Positions 12,215 through 23,094 of a stretch of 64,000 nucleotides of DNA are shown piece by piece. Numbering within the stretch: position 1 is the stretch's first letter; each line of letters starts with the position of its first letter. Under the pieces are notes generated by a model. It had not been told where the DNA came from. It made no database searches and was given only the letters and a program-made list of their open reading frames with translations. This DNA comes from Epichloe hybrida. Lineage: Eukaryota; Ascomycota; Sordariomycetes; Hypocreales; Clavicipitaceae. The stretch is taken from assembly GCA_019022495.1 (NCBI GenBank), contig JAFEKR010000042.1, positions 62,001 to 126,000 of the forward strand, read 5' to 3'. The translations under genes and the position numbers were made by a program.

Positions 12215-13282
12215 ATGCACTCTTCATTTACTGTAAGAGCTGGCAGAATGGCCCTAGATGCTGTTGCATTTGCCGTCGGATGGCTTACCATCGCCGTTCT
12301 ATCCACCAAAATCCTGCACTCCGCCATCATCCACCTTCTTCCGTCGAGACTTGGTAAATATGCCCACCTCTCAGAAAACGGCGATGAACCCTGGGCACTG
12401 GTGACGGGCGCCTCGGACGGAATCGGTCGAGAGATGACACAGCAACTTGCCAAGCAGGGCTTCAACGTGGTACTGCACGGCCGCAATCATGAGAAGTTGT
12501 CTCGCGTCATGTCCCAGCTGCGACATGACCATCCCGACAGGGCATTTCGCGTGCTTGTTGCTGATGCAAGCCGTGTGCCCTGCACGGCCTGTCTCCTCCA
12601 CCACCAGGAAGAATCAGAATCGCACGTCAAGGCTGATGAGACGAGAGCGGCATCCGCAATCGATTTCCGCTCAATCGGCGAGTCCTTGCGTGGCCTGCAT
12701 CTAACCATGCTGATCAACAATGCCGGAGGCTGTCTTCCCATTCCCGAGTTTCTTCCACTGAGTGAATCGTCCGAGGCCAGCATCACCAGCAATGTCAGCC
12801 TGAACGCCCTGTTCCCCCTCCATTTGACGCGGGAGCTCCTGCCTCTTCTGGTCCGAAACGGTCCAGCTCTCGTGATGAATATAAGCTCGATATCGGATGA
12901 GGGGTTTCCTCTCCTGGCATCCTACAGCGCAAGCAAGAAGTTCCTCATGAATTTGACTCGCACGGTCGGCCTCGAGATGAATCTCGATGGCAACAGGGGA
13001 CAGGTTGAAACTTTGGGCATCCGCGTGGGCAGAGTAACTGGGGTCTCGGGCTACAAGGAGAAGACGTCATTGTTCTGTCCCGATGCAAGGACCATGGCCC
13101 GCGCCGCATTGAACTGCGCCGGCTGGCAGCACGGTAGCGTGGTCGGGTATTGGGCTCATGCCTTGCAGGGCGCCGGCATTTCTATGCTGCCTGGATGGCT
13201 GCAGGACAAGGTTGTCATGGCTGCCATGGGGCAAGAGCGTGCGAGAAGCCAGATCGAGCAGTCGGATGCGAAGCTGGCGTAG
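12215..13282 (+). CDS. Membrane-anchored short-chain dehydrogenase (3-ketoacyl reductase / 17beta-HSD12-like)
   Basis: Single exon of 355 residues. ATG at 12215 gives the longest protein; the in-frame ATG at 12248 has the better context (A at -3, G at +4) and may be the true start. After a hydrophobic N-terminal anchor (VAFAVGWLTIAVLSTKIL) come classical SDR elements: cofactor motif TGASDGIG, an Arg in the FNVVLHGRN strand suggesting NADP(H), LINNAGG, the catalytic serine region NISSISDEG and the active site YSASKK. This layout matches the reductases of very-long-chain fatty acid elongation and related hydroxysteroid dehydrogenases at the ER. A roughly 40-residue insert rich in charged residues (around HHQEESESHVKADETR) separates strands 3 and 4 and is unusual. 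It is likely a divergent paralogue rather than the housekeeping Ifa38-type enzyme; the substrate is not determined. Confidence 0.85.
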   Translation: MHSSFTVRAGRMALDAVAFAVGWLTIAVLSTKILHSAIIHLLPSRLGKYAHLSENGDEPWALVTGASDGIGREMTQQLAKQGFNVVLHGRNHEKLSRVMSQLRHDHPDRAFRVLVADASRVPCTACLLHHQEESESHVKADETRAASAIDFRSIGESLRGLHLTMLINNAGGCLPIPEFLPLSESSEASITSNVSLNALFPLHLTRELLPLLVRNGPALVMNISSISDEGFPLLASYSASKKFLMNLTRTVGLEMNLDGNRGQVETLGIRVGRVTGVSGYKEKTSLFCPDARTMARAALNCAGWQHGSVVGYWAHALQGAGISMLPGWLQDKVVMAAMGQERARSQIEQSDAKLA

Positions 13283-13924
13283 TGCTGGTGAAATGTCGTG
13301 CGTTCGGCCAAAGAGCTTTTTGTCACGTAATCTTTCAACATGAGAAGAGGATGATGGAGAGATACACATCATCAGCAGGCGTGTTGACTCGGTACAACGG
13401 AAAGCAAATCAGGCAGTAGCGAATCCTGCGCCCATGCTCGAGATACTAGATGGCGGTGTATCCTCGCTTCGTGAGAAGACTCGGCAGAACAGCCAACGAG
13501 AGCTCAACCAAGTATGTAGGATCCTGTGCCGGTACAGTAAATGCAGATGCAACGGCGACGGCAGAGCCCGTCGGAGATGTATGACGCGGCTATCTCTGGC
13601 ACAAGCGGACTTGAACCAGAACTTGACTTTGAAGACTTCTCGCGCGGAGGATACTGAGTTTCCGACTTCTCATACCATGTTGCTGGCCTCAAAACCGCTG
13701 GTCCCGAGATCCGGTTCCTCAAAACAATGCGTAGATAGACTCGGATTCTCCAGAGTCGGTCGGGTTCTGCTGAAGAAGGCACGAAGCGTGGCGAGATTAA
13801 CTGGCAGGTTTGGCTGAGTAAAAGTGCGGGCAAAGCTGCTGGTTTGACTTTGGAATATTCGGTCGCTCTTCCGTGGGCTCCTTGGGCGCATGTACATGTA
13901 CCGTGACACTCATGGAGCAAATGA

Positions 13925-13983
13925 CATGTTGTCGGACATGTTGTCGGACTGTTGTCGGACTGTTGTCGGACTGTTGTCGGACT
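13925..13983. repeat. 11/12-bp tandem repeat, 5 copies
   Basis: Two 12-bp units CATGTTGTCGGA followed by three 11-bp units CTGTTGTCGGA. Confidence 0.9.
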
Positions 13984-14054
13984 AGTGTTTTCTAATTAGC
14001 CGAGGATGCTATTTGAGTTCTAGCGTGGCGCCGGGTCCGGGTCTCCCCACATCC

Positions 14055-14087
14055 GCAATCGTCGCAATCGTCGCAATCGTCGCAATC
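14055..14087. repeat. 9-bp tandem repeat, about 3.7 copies
   Basis: Unit GCAATCGTC, decaying in the last copy; about 160 bp upstream of the SDR start. Confidence 0.85.
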
Positions 14088-14250
14088 CACCTGTTCACGT
14101 TTATTACAATTCAAGGCGCACATTGCCTCTGGCGTCATCAGGCACATTAATACGTGCCGACGCCGCAAAACTTACGCTCCTGGGGGCTCCATCGTTATTA
14201 TATCTCCCAAGCACATCAAGAGACAAAGTCACCACATTTCAATTGCCACA

Positions 14251-15488
14251 ATGGGAATCCTTGACTTCGCGCGGCTGTCGCTGGTTCGCCAAAACTTCGC
14301 CGGCACGCCCACATTCACCGAAAAGGACATTCAGAATCTGTCGGGCAAGGTAAAGGTCGATCCGTAGCTCACGTCGACGCACGACGCTGACTCTGATACA
14401 GGTATACATCGTGACGGGATCAAACTCGGGCGTGGGCAAGGAGCTTGCGCGCATACTGCATGCCGCCCATGCCACCGTCTACGTCGCCTGCCGCAACGAG
14501 AGCAAGGCCGAGAAGGCCATGCAAGAGATCAAGGCAGCCAATCCAGAGTCAACAGGGTCGCTCAGATTCCTCCATCTAGATCTCGGTGATCTCGCCTCGA
14601 TCAAACCAGCCGCAGAAGCCTTCACACGGCAAGAAGAGAAGCTGCACGTTCTCTTCAACAACGCCGGCGTCATGATGCCGCCCGACGGCTCCGTGACGGC
14701 GCAGGGACACGAGCTCCAGATGGGCACCAACTGCCTGGGACACTTTCTCTTCACCCAGCTTCTCACCCCGACGCTGGCCAAGACTGCGGCGAACGAGGCG
14801 GCCGGGACCGTGCGCGTCGTGTGGGTGTCGTCCATGGCGGCCGATCTCTTCTCCGTCCAGCACGGACTGGACGTGGACAAGCTCAGAGAGGAGAGCTACG
14901 TGTCGGATCTCAAGTCCATGACGAGATATGGGAACAGCAAAGCGGGCAACTACTACCATGGCGTGGAGTATGCTCGTCGGCACAGACAAGACGGCATCGT
15001 CAGCATAGTACGTGATTGCTTCATCTTCAACGGCGGCCCCCATGCGACGCTTGGGGGTTTTACCTTTCCGTAAAACAAGAACAAAAAAAGCTAATGGATC
15101 GCCGTAGGCAATGAATCCTGGAAACCTCGACTCAGACCTCTATCGCACCATGGACAGCCAGACGGGTTTCGACTGGATATCCACGCTCATCTTCACCAAG
15201 ACCATGCTTTATCCACAAGTTTACGGCGCTTACACCGAACTGTTTTCCGGGCTCTCGCCGGAAGTGACGTTGGAAAAGACCGGTTCATGGAGTGAGTTCT
15301 CGCATCCACATGCATGGCACCTGTTGTTGCTCACCGGTCTAACATCCCGTGTAGTTGGTCCCTGGGGCCGATTCTTCGACATTCGTCAGGACCTCGTCAA
15401 GGGGACAGAGCGTGGGCCAGAGGGGGAGCAGAGCGTCTCGGAGAAATTTTGGGATTGGAGCGTTGAGCAAACTGAGGCTTATTGCTAG
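14251..15488 (+). CDS. Short-chain dehydrogenase/reductase, retinol dehydrogenase-like
   Basis: Four exons, 14251-14349, 14402-15007, 15108-15291 and 15355-15488, give 340 residues, the usual size for this class. Visible motifs: TGSNSGVGKELA (cofactor loop), CRNES after the second strand (an Arg that favours NADP), LFNNAGVMMPP, the serine of VWVSSMAAD and the active site YGNSKAGNYY, then AMNPGNLDSDLYR after splicing, and PWGRFFDIRQDL near the end. The exon 3-4 junction yields SWIGPWGR, a family-typical motif, which supports the 63-bp intron. Family members act on retinoid-like, steroid or polyketide carbonyls; in fungi they are often found with secondary metabolism genes. Neighbours include another SDR and an MFS exporter, but no polyketide or peptide synthase is in the window, so a metabolite role is only a suggestion. 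Confidence 0.9.
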
Positions 15489-16049
15489 ACGTCTTTGCAA
15501 ACCGATCAAAGACAATGCATGACCAGTGCAATCAAGTATATAGACACACCAACGTGATTCAATGCCCGAAACCAGCCATTCACAAGAGTTGTAAACATGG
15601 AATAAAAGCCGCTGGTCCACTTCATGTCAAGGGCAGCAAGTTGGGAAGACGAGGTACAATGAACAATGTCCTCATTTACTGCGCTTCGACCTTTGACCGG
15701 GGTTCGTAGCACTCATGATGGCCATGCGTCTACCTCGGCGAGCCCTGGACCTCTGCAAATTGACAAAGATTCGAATTTCACGTCGTTGCTACCCAAGACA
15801 TGGTACTACGAAAGGCAATACGGAGGGCCGTCTCAAAAAGTCCCTTTGTTTGGGAGCATTGCTTCTCAGAGCTCGCCCTGCATCGCGTCTGCCGGAGCTA
15901 ACTTTCCTTCCCTCTTACCGAATTCCCATTGAACACACGAATTTCTACATAATACAAGGCTTATCTTATTAATCGCCTTACTGACCTACGAGGTGGCTTC
16001 AAGCATCACTTCACGCTCACCCGCAATGAAGACGCTTGCCTGACTGGCC
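15489..16049. other. Intergenic, convergent gene ends
   Basis: Shared 3' region of the SDR (+) and the single-pass membrane protein (-). A 88-codon open frame at 15666-15932 (+) is not recognised and not called. Confidence 0.6.
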
Positions 16050-17610
16050 TCAAGTCGCCGATGTGGGTGGCTTGCCAGGCCCATTCCATCCCTCCAGAGG
16101 CTCGGGACTTTCCATCTCGGCCAATTGCGTCATTCCCGGTCTGGACGGGATTGGCGAAGTCATTCTCGTTGGCGGAATGGTGTTGAGTGCTCCCAGCTCT
16201 TCTACTGCATGGTGTTTGGGCTCCACCCAGCCTTGCGATGGACTGCTCGGCCCATACGAAATGTACGAGTCGACTGGGTGTCGCCCATGATAGCTTCCCT
16301 GTTGATCTCGACCGTAGGCATACTGTGGTGGTGGGAACCCAGAAGGATATGCGCCGTGCATGTGAGCACTTGCCGGGCCAGGCGCGGGCGGAGCATCCGT
16401 ATTATCCTGTCGGTTCCGGCGCCGGAAGAACAACAACATCCCTACAGCCAAGAGAAGGAAAATTGCGCCGCCAATGGCGATGCCCGCAATCACCCCGGCT
16501 GAGAGTCTAGGCGAGGTCGAGGCATTACCCGACGCTGGGAATGAATCGGAACCAGAAGTCGGCGGATTTGAAAACCATGGAGAGCTCGGTGACGCAGTGG
16601 TGTCGACACCGCGCGGTTTGACGTTGTTGTACGCGTTGCAATTCGGCGAAGGCGCAGCTACTGGACAGTCCTTGGCGAGGCAGATGGAATTGAGACTATT
16701 GTCAGTTGGCGGCAAACAGCGAGAATTGTACTTGGCATTCATGGCGGTGAATAGGGAATTGGCGTCGGAGTCTGAGAATCCGTGATACTTGCTGGCGACG
16801 ATGAGCTGTTGAATGAAATAACCGACATGCGCTTGATTCAAGTCCATGTATTTGTGAACGTAGGCGGGATTAAGGGGCTCGAAGGTCTGATTCAGGAAGG
16901 TTCTGATAAGGGAGCAGGAGAACACTTTGCCGAAAACATAGTACCAATGTGTAAATAGCTTGCTGATTTGGTGGTATCGAACTGTCAGTGCCTACTTACT
17001 GCCTGGGAGGAAGAACAGGGAATAACGAGGCGTGAGACAAATATACACGTACTACTGGTTTGTTCCCTTCTGGATCTCGGCATATGGCGTAGAGCCGTTC
17101 AAAAAGGCGACAAGCGGCGCTGTACCTCCTCCGTCTAGCCATCCAATATTGACCGCCTGGTCATTGTTGTTTGAAGTTGCTTCTATTCCTCGCGGTGAGT
17201 CCCAAGGTTTTCATTTCAGTGGATGGATGGATGGATGGGTGGGTGGGTGGATGGATGGAAGGTCGTTCAATCGAGGGCAATGACATACTTGTCCCATCGA
17301 ACCACGGCCGAAGATAGACCTCTTGACCGTCGTATTCACCGGGATTGAATATCCCAGTGCTCTCCTTGTCTCCATTGGGCAGCGAGTTCCCCCCGGCGTA
17401 TGCGTATGCCACGATTCCCTGCATCAGCAGGAGCTGCGTAGTAGCATTGTTCTCCCCAAACCGCCTGGCAGCGTAGTAATCACAAATACTCTGGTCACCC
17501 CGCTGCTGCTGCTGGGCCGAGACAGAGACTCCTTGCTGCCCCGTTGACGACAAGAGAAGAAGAGGCAGAATGCTGCGCCGCGTGAAGACGGACCACATGA
17601 TTCGGTTCAT
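16050..17610 (-). CDS. Secreted-type single-pass membrane protein of unknown function
   Basis: On the minus strand, exons 17610-17289, 17182-17053 and 16962-16050 give 454 residues. The N-terminus has a signal peptide (SILPLLLLSSTGQQGVSVSA), followed by an ectodomain with ICDYYAARRFGENNATTQ, GVFNPGEYDG-like and GWLDGGGTAP segments, paired cysteines (CLPPTDNSLNSICLAKDC, about residues 215-235) and several N-glycosylation sites. A Ser/Pro-rich stalk leads to one TM helix (AGVIAGIAIGGAIFLLLAVG), a basic stop-transfer RRRNR, and a Pro/Tyr-rich cytoplasmic tail. This is the layout of a fungal cell-surface sensor or adhesin-like protein, but I do not recognise a named family. The exon 2-3 splice (phase 2) gives QYKLFTHWYYVFGKVFSC, which reads as a natural domain. 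The first intron contains a GGAT minisatellite. Confidence 0.75.
17221..17259. repeat. ATGG/GTGG tetranucleotide repeat
   Basis: Alternating GGAT and GGGT units inside the first intron (17183-17288) of the single-pass membrane protein gene. Confidence 0.9.
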
Positions 17611-18520
17611 GCGCTAAAGCGTGGACACGGGCGGCTGAAGTATGCGGAGGACTCAGGAGTCAGCAGGTAGTAATCGAGATAGTCAGCCGGGAGTAATCGA
17701 CAGATGAGAAACACGTCCTCAAGTTGGAGTGAGAAACATGTATTTTGGCATTGAGCAGGCAGGGCGGAGGAGCGAGGCTCGGACCATGTATGCGAGCAAC
17801 GGGCCAACAGCGTCTTCCATCTTGTTCAGCTTTCTAAAAGTTTGCGCCTTGGTGGTTTTTGCTCCATGGCCGCCCCCAACAAGCTGGCCTCTGCGCCATG
17901 CGGTGGACAGTCGATGAAGCTCACCCATTGGATATGTTGAGCGAGGCCTCTGGTCGCATCGAGTCCGCGCCCGCTTCGTACGACGCCGGACGGTCACGGA
18001 CTGCACGGCGGCATGAGCGTCCATGGGCAGCTATGAGCATCCATGAGCGTCTCGCAGTGTGTGCACCGTGTAGCAATGTGACTGTTTTGGGCCGCTGCAT
18101 CGTGGCGGCGTCCGGTCTGACTGCGGTGGCACCTTGCCCCTCCCTCATTTGCGACAAGAGTAAATGAAATCCCTTTACAATCATAGGGTTTGTTATAAGA
18201 GACTGTAGATTAGATCATGTGAGGTGCAATGTTAGCGGCGGCTAGCATTGACGGATCTTTTGGTATATTGGGGGATTCCAGCACACCTTCTGGACTCTCA
18301 CATCGCAACCAAGCACCAGTCTTGTACCGCTGGTAAGAACAAACAGGGATTAGACTGTACAGCCGTCACGGCATCGACGGCGCGGTGATTGAATGGTCGA
18401 TGAGCCTTTTGGTCGTCGACGGGAAGGAATCTCGAGTCAATTCGCCCGCGTTCGCGCGTTCGAAGCCAGCTCTTTGCTCCCACATCTACAATTCCGTCCA
18501 AGTCTACTGAATTGCAAGAC
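17611..18520. other. Intergenic, divergent promoter region
   Basis: Lies between the start of the minus-strand membrane protein and the start of the plus-strand CMD protein. No gene seen. Confidence 0.6.
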
Positions 18521-19095
18521 ATGTCTTCCGGCAACAGCCACCTCTTCGCCACCGGGCTCAGGAACCGCAAGGAAGTTGTAGGCGATGCGTACGTGCATAA
18601 TGCCCTGCAGAACGGCAGCAGCGAGTTTGCGTATCCACAGCAGCAGCTGATCACCGAGTAAGTGAGTGCAGGAGGGGGGGTGGCTCGCCCTCACCAATCT
18701 CATCAATCTCATCAACCTGATCAAACTGACCTCCAACCAGGTGGTGCTGGGGAAACGTGTGGTCCAGGCCCGGCCTTGAGAGAAAACAGCGAAGCCTCCT
18801 CAGTATGTCACGGTCGCCCCATCTCATCCGCCTGGTCTCATTGCTCCTAGACATCGGTATTCTTGTGGCGCTCAAGAGCTGGCCTGAGCTTGGCGTTCAT
18901 GTTCGAGGCGCCGTTAACAACGGATTAAGTGAGCTGGAGATACGGGAAGCGCTTCTGCAGGCCACGGTTTACTGCGGAGCTCCTGCCGGTCTAGAAGCAT
19001 TCAAGGTAGCCGAGGCCGCTTTGAATAACATGGCTGAGAAGGGCGAGCACATCCGGACGCTGGCGAAGCTCTCTCCGGATGCAAAGCTTTCGTGA
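18521..19095 (+). CDS. Carboxymuconolactone decarboxylase / AhpD-like protein
   Basis: Exons 18521-18657, 18741-18802 and 18851-19095 encode 147 residues. The joined sequence gives [15 protein letters not shown], then [20 protein letters not shown], and [36 protein letters not shown]: the CMD fold of 4-carboxymuconolactone decarboxylase (PcaC-like), complete in length. The 48-bp second intron is short but needed: reading through breaks the SLLN-IG motif. PcaC acts in the beta-ketoadipate pathway, while many fungal relatives are gamma-lactone or peroxidase-like enzymes; the choice cannot be made here. No other aromatic-degradation gene is nearby. The gene ends 272 bp before the DNA polymerase subunit, same strand. 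Confidence 0.9.
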
Positions 19096-19367
19096 GAGAG
19101 TGAACGTGTATATAATAACACGAGATTGGCAGCAGCCATTTATTCCATTATTCATTTCATTTCATGGGTGCACCTGCCTAAAATGCCCGCTAAATGCCCG
19201 CTAATCAAATGCCCCGCCACTTTACTGAAACGCGACCTCGCCAATTGGCTCGTCGCCGACGCGACTTCCAACTTTCTTGAGAAACCAACCACCAACCACT
19301 TCCGCATTACCATTCCGTCTGCATGTTGCATGCTGCATCTAATCTGCATCACCTCCTCAAGCCCGGC

Positions 19368-21144
19368 ATGGTGACCCTCGAAGAAGTATCAGGGCTCATA
19401 CCCAAAACGCCAACGTGAGTGCATTTACTCCCCATAAACCCTTGCCATCAAACGTCCCGGCTGTTCTGACCTCCCGTCACAGCGATGCCTCACATGCCAC
19501 ACCACCTCGAGTCGCCGATTGCTACCAGCCTCTTCACACATTCCAGCTCGACAAGCAGCGATCCTACAAACAACAATATGGCGACATGTACTTTCTGCGC
19601 CTCACAAAGATCAAGCCCGCCGTCGAGCAAGTAGCAGCTTCATCATGGGAGGGTACAGTCATTGGCGGAGAGGAGGTCAAGAAGGTTGAACGAGTGCTCG
19701 ACGTGCGACAGGGAGACTTGTGCTGGGTTGGAGGGACGGTATACATGGATATGCCCCTCAAGCCTAATATTCTCGAGGATGTATCAAAGGATGTAAGAAT
19801 TCTCACACCAAGCGTTTCTGATATGCAAGCCAAGGGTGTAACTTTGTTTAGGTCGTGGAAAACTGACTTGGACCAGAGATGGATCTCGGCCCCGGTATCC
19901 TCCCAGCAAAAATATTTCTCCCCAGACGGTGCCGACCAAATTATGCTAGAAGATGAGTCCGGTCGCATTCGTCTTGTTGGTGACCTCATACAAAACATTC
20001 CTCTCGTCACAGGCTGCATCATTGCCGTCATGGGCACCGAAAACAGTAGCGGCGAGTTCGAAGTCATCGATGTCAAATTTCCTGACCTGCCTTCCCAACC
20101 TGAGCGATGGGCGCTCTCTAAACCTCCCAGCACAAATGATGACGGAGCATCTAAAAAAAATGGTGTCAAAAACCAAGACTCGGATGACGAAATGGCAGAT
20201 CGGAAACCCAGCAAAAAGATCGCCATCGTCTCTGGCCTCTGCTTCTCTGCAACCGATGCCTCCCACGCCCTTGAGGTGAACCTTCTCCAAGAGTACCTCC
20301 TCGGCGAAGCACTCTGTCCCAATGATCAAGATGAAGCCACCACAATCAGCCGACTCATTATTGCAGGAAACTCCATCTCCACCTCCGTCGCTGAGCCCAG
20401 GCAGGAAGATGCCACGGAGAAGAAGGCGAATAAGAAGTACGGGTACGACGCCAGTGCATACAACTCTCTTCCATCGCAACTATTCGACGAGTTCATCAGC
20501 GAACTCTTGCCATCGATACCCATTACCCTACTTCCGGGCGTTCAAGATCCCGCCAACGCTAGTTATCCACAACAGCCTATCCACATGGCCATGTTTCCCA
20601 ACTCAAGGGCGTATGGACCCGACCCAGCAGCCAAGTCACAAGAACCAGGGTGGCTAGACGTGGTCACGAATCCGTGGGAGGCTGAGATTGAAGGGTGGAG
20701 GGTGCTAGGTACGGGCGGGCAGAACGTTGACGATGTATTCAAGTATGTAGATAGCGAGGATCGATTGGGCATGATGGAGGCCATGTGTCGGTGGAGGTGT
20801 TGTGCCCCCACGGCACCCGATACTTTGTGTGAGTCTTCATTCCCCCCTTCTTTCTGTCGCCATTTCCACATCCATTCCTCGTCGAAACGACAAGGGGCTG
20901 ACAAGATAACTCAGGGAGCTACCCCTTCCAAGAAGACGACCCCTTTGTCCTCAAAACATGCCCGCATCTATACTTTGTCGGGTGCCAGCCCCGATTCGCA
21001 ACAAAAATCATTGCCGGTCCAGAAGGCCAATCCGTTCGACTCATCACCGTGCCGTCGTTCGAAGAGACGAAGCAGCTTGTTCTCGTAGACACGGAGACAT
21101 TGGAGGTGGAGTTGCTCAATTTTTCCACCTTGATGGATACATAG
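19368..21144 (+). CDS. POL31: DNA polymerase delta small (B) subunit
   Basis: Exons 19368-19414, 19483-19792, 19877-20828 and 20915-21144 give 512 residues, the right size for Pol31/Cdc1/HYS2. The N-terminal region DKQRSYKQQYGDMYFLRL, the OB-fold strand region DRWISAPVSSQQKYF and DESGRIRLVGD, the start of the inactive phosphoesterase domain KIAIVSGLCFSATDA, LPGVQDPANASYPQQP, MFPNSRAYG and the C-terminal WRCCAPTAPDTLWSYPFQ, LYFVGCQPRFATK all match the family. It bridges the catalytic subunit and the Pol32-type subunit in lagging-strand synthesis and repair. An in-frame ATG at 19323 could add 15 residues. Intron 2 (19793-19876, 84 bp) is a multiple of three and has no stop; it was spliced because SKD-RWISAP restores the family sequence. 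Confidence 0.93.
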
Positions 21145-21207
21145 ATGCATGGAATCTAGTCAAAAAGTGTAAAGATAGATACTACCCAAATACCCATTTT
21201 TATTTTT

Positions 21208-21242
21208 GAGAGAGAGAGAGAAAGAGAGAGAGGGAGAGGGAG
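21208..21242. repeat. GA-rich dinucleotide repeat
   Basis: GAGAGA tract with a few interruptions in the 285-bp convergent space between the polymerase subunit and the F-box-like gene. Confidence 0.85.
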
Positions 21243-21429
21243 ATATCATTGGAACCTTGCACCCATGTTGGGCCGTGAAAAGTAAAACAACTAAAGCATT
21301 ATGCACCGTGAGCCATTCTTGTCAACCACTTCCTTGAATGCCCAAGTTCCCTTTCTAATCCAAATCAATCGCCTGATACCCTTCCCATGCCATCGCGTTA
21401 ACCCGTCCCGACTCAAATCACCCACTCAC

Positions 21430-22207
21430 TCAGTAATCCCCCTCCCACGCATCAGAGTCATCTCCCGCGCCGACATCAATGGCATCCCACGCCTCCTTAT
21501 CCCACGTCTTCTGGCGCAGATACTTCTCACAAAACCCCCGGACATGCCCGTCCAAGCATCGCAGCGCCCCCTCGGCCACGCCGGCCTTCCTCCTCCTCTC
21601 CTCCTGCATAGCTACGTCGCCGTCCCACTCATCCTCCCCGTCGACCTCGACCCTCTTCACGAGCCGCTTGTACCGCATGTCCATTGTGAGGCTATATCCT
21701 AAGCGAGCCGACGGCCCATCCATGTAGCACGTCATGAGGTCGAGGCGTAGAAACTGGCAGTTTACCTTTTCGATGGCCCGTATCACGGCCGACTGGGAGC
21801 TGAAGAAGTCGACAAAGGTGAAGCTGCCGTAGCCGTCCGGCCCGGACGCGGCGTCCCATTGGGGGGCGACGCGGATGGTCAGTGTCTGGATGTTGGTGCA
21901 GCGGCTGCTGCTGCCGGTGGTGTTGTTGTTGTGGGGGGATGAAGCGAAGGCAAAGGCCTCTATGGCGCTGGCCATCAGCCTCCTCGTGCCCTGTGCGAAG
22001 CGGTTCTTCTCCGCCTCGATGATGAGCCGGCGGAAGAGGTGGAGGTTCTTGTCGACGTTGATGTCGGGGTCCGTGATGGGGGCCCGCTGGGAGCTGCTGC
22101 GCGTCCGGCGGCGGCGGGCGTGCTGCGCGCGAGAGGCGGGCGCCTCTTCTTGCCAGTCCGGGTCGTTGACGTCGTCTGGCTCCGGGTCGGCGTCGTCGTC
22201 GGCCCCT

Positions 22208-22239
<32 letters not shown>

Positions 22240-22791
22240 CTCGCTGCCGTTGGTGTTGGTCGTGGTTGGCAGCGCGGTGGCGTCGTCGTCAATGAGCGCG
22301 ACCCGGTCCACGTCGGTGACGCAGGGAAGCCTGTCTCGCAGTCGGTACAGGAAGGTGTTGGAGCCGTACAGGACGCCGATTGCCTCGCGGTGGAAGCGCT
22401 CGCAGGTGCGCAGGATGCCGGTCGGTATGCAGAGCCGCTGTCGCTTGTACACCTGCTGCCATCCCGAGTGTACCCTGATTGGCCTCGGCACTGTGAGAAG
22501 CTCCTTGTAGATGATGAAGCGGATTTCGATGGGCAGTTTGTCGAGGGCGGACGGGATGAAGCTGGGTCTGGGTTTGTGACGGGACTCGCGGGAGGGTCTT
22601 TGGCGAGGGGCTGGCGACGGCACGGGTGTGTTGGCTGGTGACTCTTGCTGTTGCGAGTCCTCCTCCTCCTGGCCATCCGTCGTCGACGCGGTTTCGTCCT
22701 CGACTTGTTGGGGCCCGTCGTCCAACGGATCGGGGACTTTGGGATGTGTTGCCCTTGCTCTTGGTTCTCGGAGCGGTGCTCGTGCCGGCAA
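21430..22791 (-). CDS. F-box-like acidic protein (main open frame)
   Basis: Open from the codon after a TAG at 22795-22797 to a stop at 21430. About 454 codons. After a Pro/Gln/Arg-rich low-complexity N-terminal part comes LDKLPIEIRFIIYKELLTVPR, the typical start of fungal F-box/2EXR-like proteins, then CERFHREAIGVLYGSNTF, an acidic insert of ten Asp residues (microsatellite 22208-22239), a second conserved-looking half with LTIRVAPQWDAASG and FVDFFSSQSAVIRAIEK, and an acidic end. Such proteins are expected to act as substrate adaptors of SCF ubiquitin ligases or as uncharacterised nuclear proteins. No ATG occurs in frame before residue 270, so the true start must lie upstream; the same frame continues past the TAG to an ATG at 23094 (see next entry). 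GC content is notably high. Confidence 0.7.
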
Positions 22792-22794
22792 ATC

Positions 22795-23094
22795 CTAGTT
22801 GGCGCCTCGATATTTCGCTAGTCTTTCTAACCAGTTTATGGGCTCGGGTTTCATGTGCTTTTCCTCGGTCTCGGGGGTAGCCTTCTTCTCCTTGCTCCTT
22901 TTGCGCTTGCATCGGTCGGGTCTCGCTTCTTCTTCATCTTCTTCAATGGACTGTCTGATAGTCTCTGCGGAACTCGATTGCGAATTGGCCGAGGACAAGT
23001 GGCCAAGGTGTTGGATCACCAACGACTCGAGGCTCGTTTCCGTGACCCGGCAGACTTCTGCTGCCATGTCAGTTGCTTTCATGTCACTTGCCAT
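22795..23094 (-). CDS. Probable 5' part of the F-box-like gene, ended by an in-frame TAG
   Basis: ATG at 23094 opens 99 codons rich in Lys/Glu/Ser (two hydrophobic clusters around LESLVIQHLGHL, then a basic KRKRSKEKK segment) and stops at TAG 22797-22795. The frame is the same as that of the large downstream frame, which lacks an ATG. So this is either the start of a single 555-codon gene with one nonsense codon, a real upstream exon whose intron I cannot place (no good donor pairs with an acceptor that removes the TAG), or an independent small protein. An in-frame stop (TGA) lies shortly before the ATG. Confidence 0.45.
   Translation of the reverse strand: MASDMKATDMAAEVCRVTETSLESLVIQHLGHLSSANSQSSSAETIRQSIEEDEEEARPDRCKRKRSKEKKATPETEEKHMKPEPINWLERLAKYRGAN

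Larger units (their letters stand above)
13283..14250. other. Intergenic region with two tandem repeat arrays
   Basis: No gene supported. Contains repeats at 13925-13983 and 14055-14087, both within 330 bp upstream of the next SDR start. Confidence 0.6.

Noticed and set aside
22039..22641. 200-codon frame antisense to the F-box-like gene
   Set aside because: Arises from GC-rich codon bias on the opposite strand; Val/Gly-rich and without motif.
22797..22834. A 37-bp intron (GTTAGA...CTAG) to remove the TAG in the F-box-like gene
   Set aside because: Shorter than fungal introns usually are, and the splice would shift the frame.
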